A stretch of DNA of 64,000 bases from Lachnospiraceae bacterium (GTDB taxonomy: Bacteria; Bacillota; Clostridia; Lachnospirales; Lachnospiraceae): positions 124,001-188,000 of the forward strand of contig JAFTPP010000016.1 of the NCBI GenBank assembly GCA_017463255.1, given 5' to 3'. Of this stretch, positions 63,863 through 64,000 are shown piece after piece; position 1 is the stretch's first letter, and every line of letters begins with the position of its first letter. The position numbers and the translations under genes were made by a program. The notes beneath the pieces are model-generated. The model saw only the letters and a list, made by a program, of their open reading frames with translations. It did not search any database and had not been told where the DNA came from.

Positions 63863-64000
63863 ATGAGAAAGCATTATATTGACAATTTAAGATGGATTAT
63901 ACTTTTGATACTTATGCCATATCATACGGCGATGGCGTGGAATTCTTGGGGAGAACCAAATTACATCTGTTTTGAAGGAAATAGATTCATTAGCAGTATT
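63863..64000 (+). CDS. Acyltransferase-3 family protein, 5' part
   Basis: The first 46 codons run off the window end. MRKHYIDNLRWIILLILMPYHTAMAWNSWGEPNYICFEG matches the start of membrane acyltransferase-3 (OafA-like) proteins: a short basic tail, D-N-L-R-W, then a first membrane helix with a His in the Y-H pair. These enzymes acetylate sugars or other envelope parts. The rest is outside the window. Confidence 0.75.
   Translation, partial: MRKHYIDNLRWIILLILMPYHTAMAWNSWGEPNYICFEGNRFISSI

Overview
The window looks like chromosome from a low-GC, motile Clostridia bacterium, most likely Lachnospiraceae. This is inferred from AT-rich codon use, strong AGGAGG-type ribosome sites, the gene order rpmG-secE-nusG-rplKAJL-rpoBC, a flagellar cap-like protein beside sialic-acid-type sugar genes, and many accessory proteins typical of that family. 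Species is not assigned.

Layout. (1) 1-12.5 kb: a truncated Rpn/PD-(D/E)XK nuclease gene; a probable free-standing small RNA (about 685-802); then a surface-glycan and flagellum set: NeuB-cupin fusion, XRE regulator, Maf/DUF115 glycosyltransferase, nitrilase-family amidase, UDP-galactopyranose mutase, NeuA-HAD fusion and a convergent FliD-like cap protein. A nuclease-fold hypothetical and an acyl-CoA carboxyltransferase with two FabT-like palindromes flanking its promoter interrupt this set. (2) 12.7-24.6 kb: rpmG, secE, nusG, rplK, rplA, rplJ, rplL, rpoB, rpoC, with an L1-type leader motif present twice and an L10 leader with attenuator. (3) 24.6-30.1 kb, minus strand: a nine-gene operon of GGNEF protein, ECF sigma factor, probable anti-sigma factor, transglutaminase lipoprotein, GspF-like platform protein and four pseudopilin-like proteins, with no secretion ATPase. 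(4) 30.3-32.7 kb: three small membrane proteins, an OmpR-type regulator and a histidine kinase with no membrane segment. (5) 32.7-56.4 kb: divergent operons. On the minus strand are a PqqD-like protein, an HprK-like kinase and an ABC exporter. On the plus strand are an S26 peptidase, VanZ-like protein, Wzz/CpsC, CpsD, an NTP_transf_5 protein and a full polysaccharide set (seven GT4/GT2 transferases, one GT14 transferase, Wzy-like, Wzx-like, CDP-glycerol transferase, GH5 glycosidase, polyprenyl sugar transferase). Within it, behind its own promoter, lie three small peptide genes (54101-54856) sharing a Y-x-x-P-x-[L/M/I] leader, two with Cys-rich tails. (6) 56.4-61.1 kb: rpsL, rpsG, fusA, tuf. 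(7) 61.4-64 kb: WYL regulator, YjbR-DUF3795 fusion, GyrI-like protein, start of an acyltransferase-3 gene.

The most interesting proposal is that region 5 holds an undescribed ribosomally made peptide (RiPP-like) system inside a polysaccharide locus. The PqqD-like protein would bind the Y-x-x-P-x-L leaders; the HprK-like kinase and NTP_transf_5 protein are candidate modifying enzymes; the ABC exporter and S26 peptidase are candidates for export and cleavage. Genes like these accompany some lasso-peptide clusters, but the lasso cyclase and leader peptidase are not in this window. A second large-scale point is that regions 3-5 (32 kb) separate rpoC from rpsL, which are adjacent or nearly so in most Bacillota.
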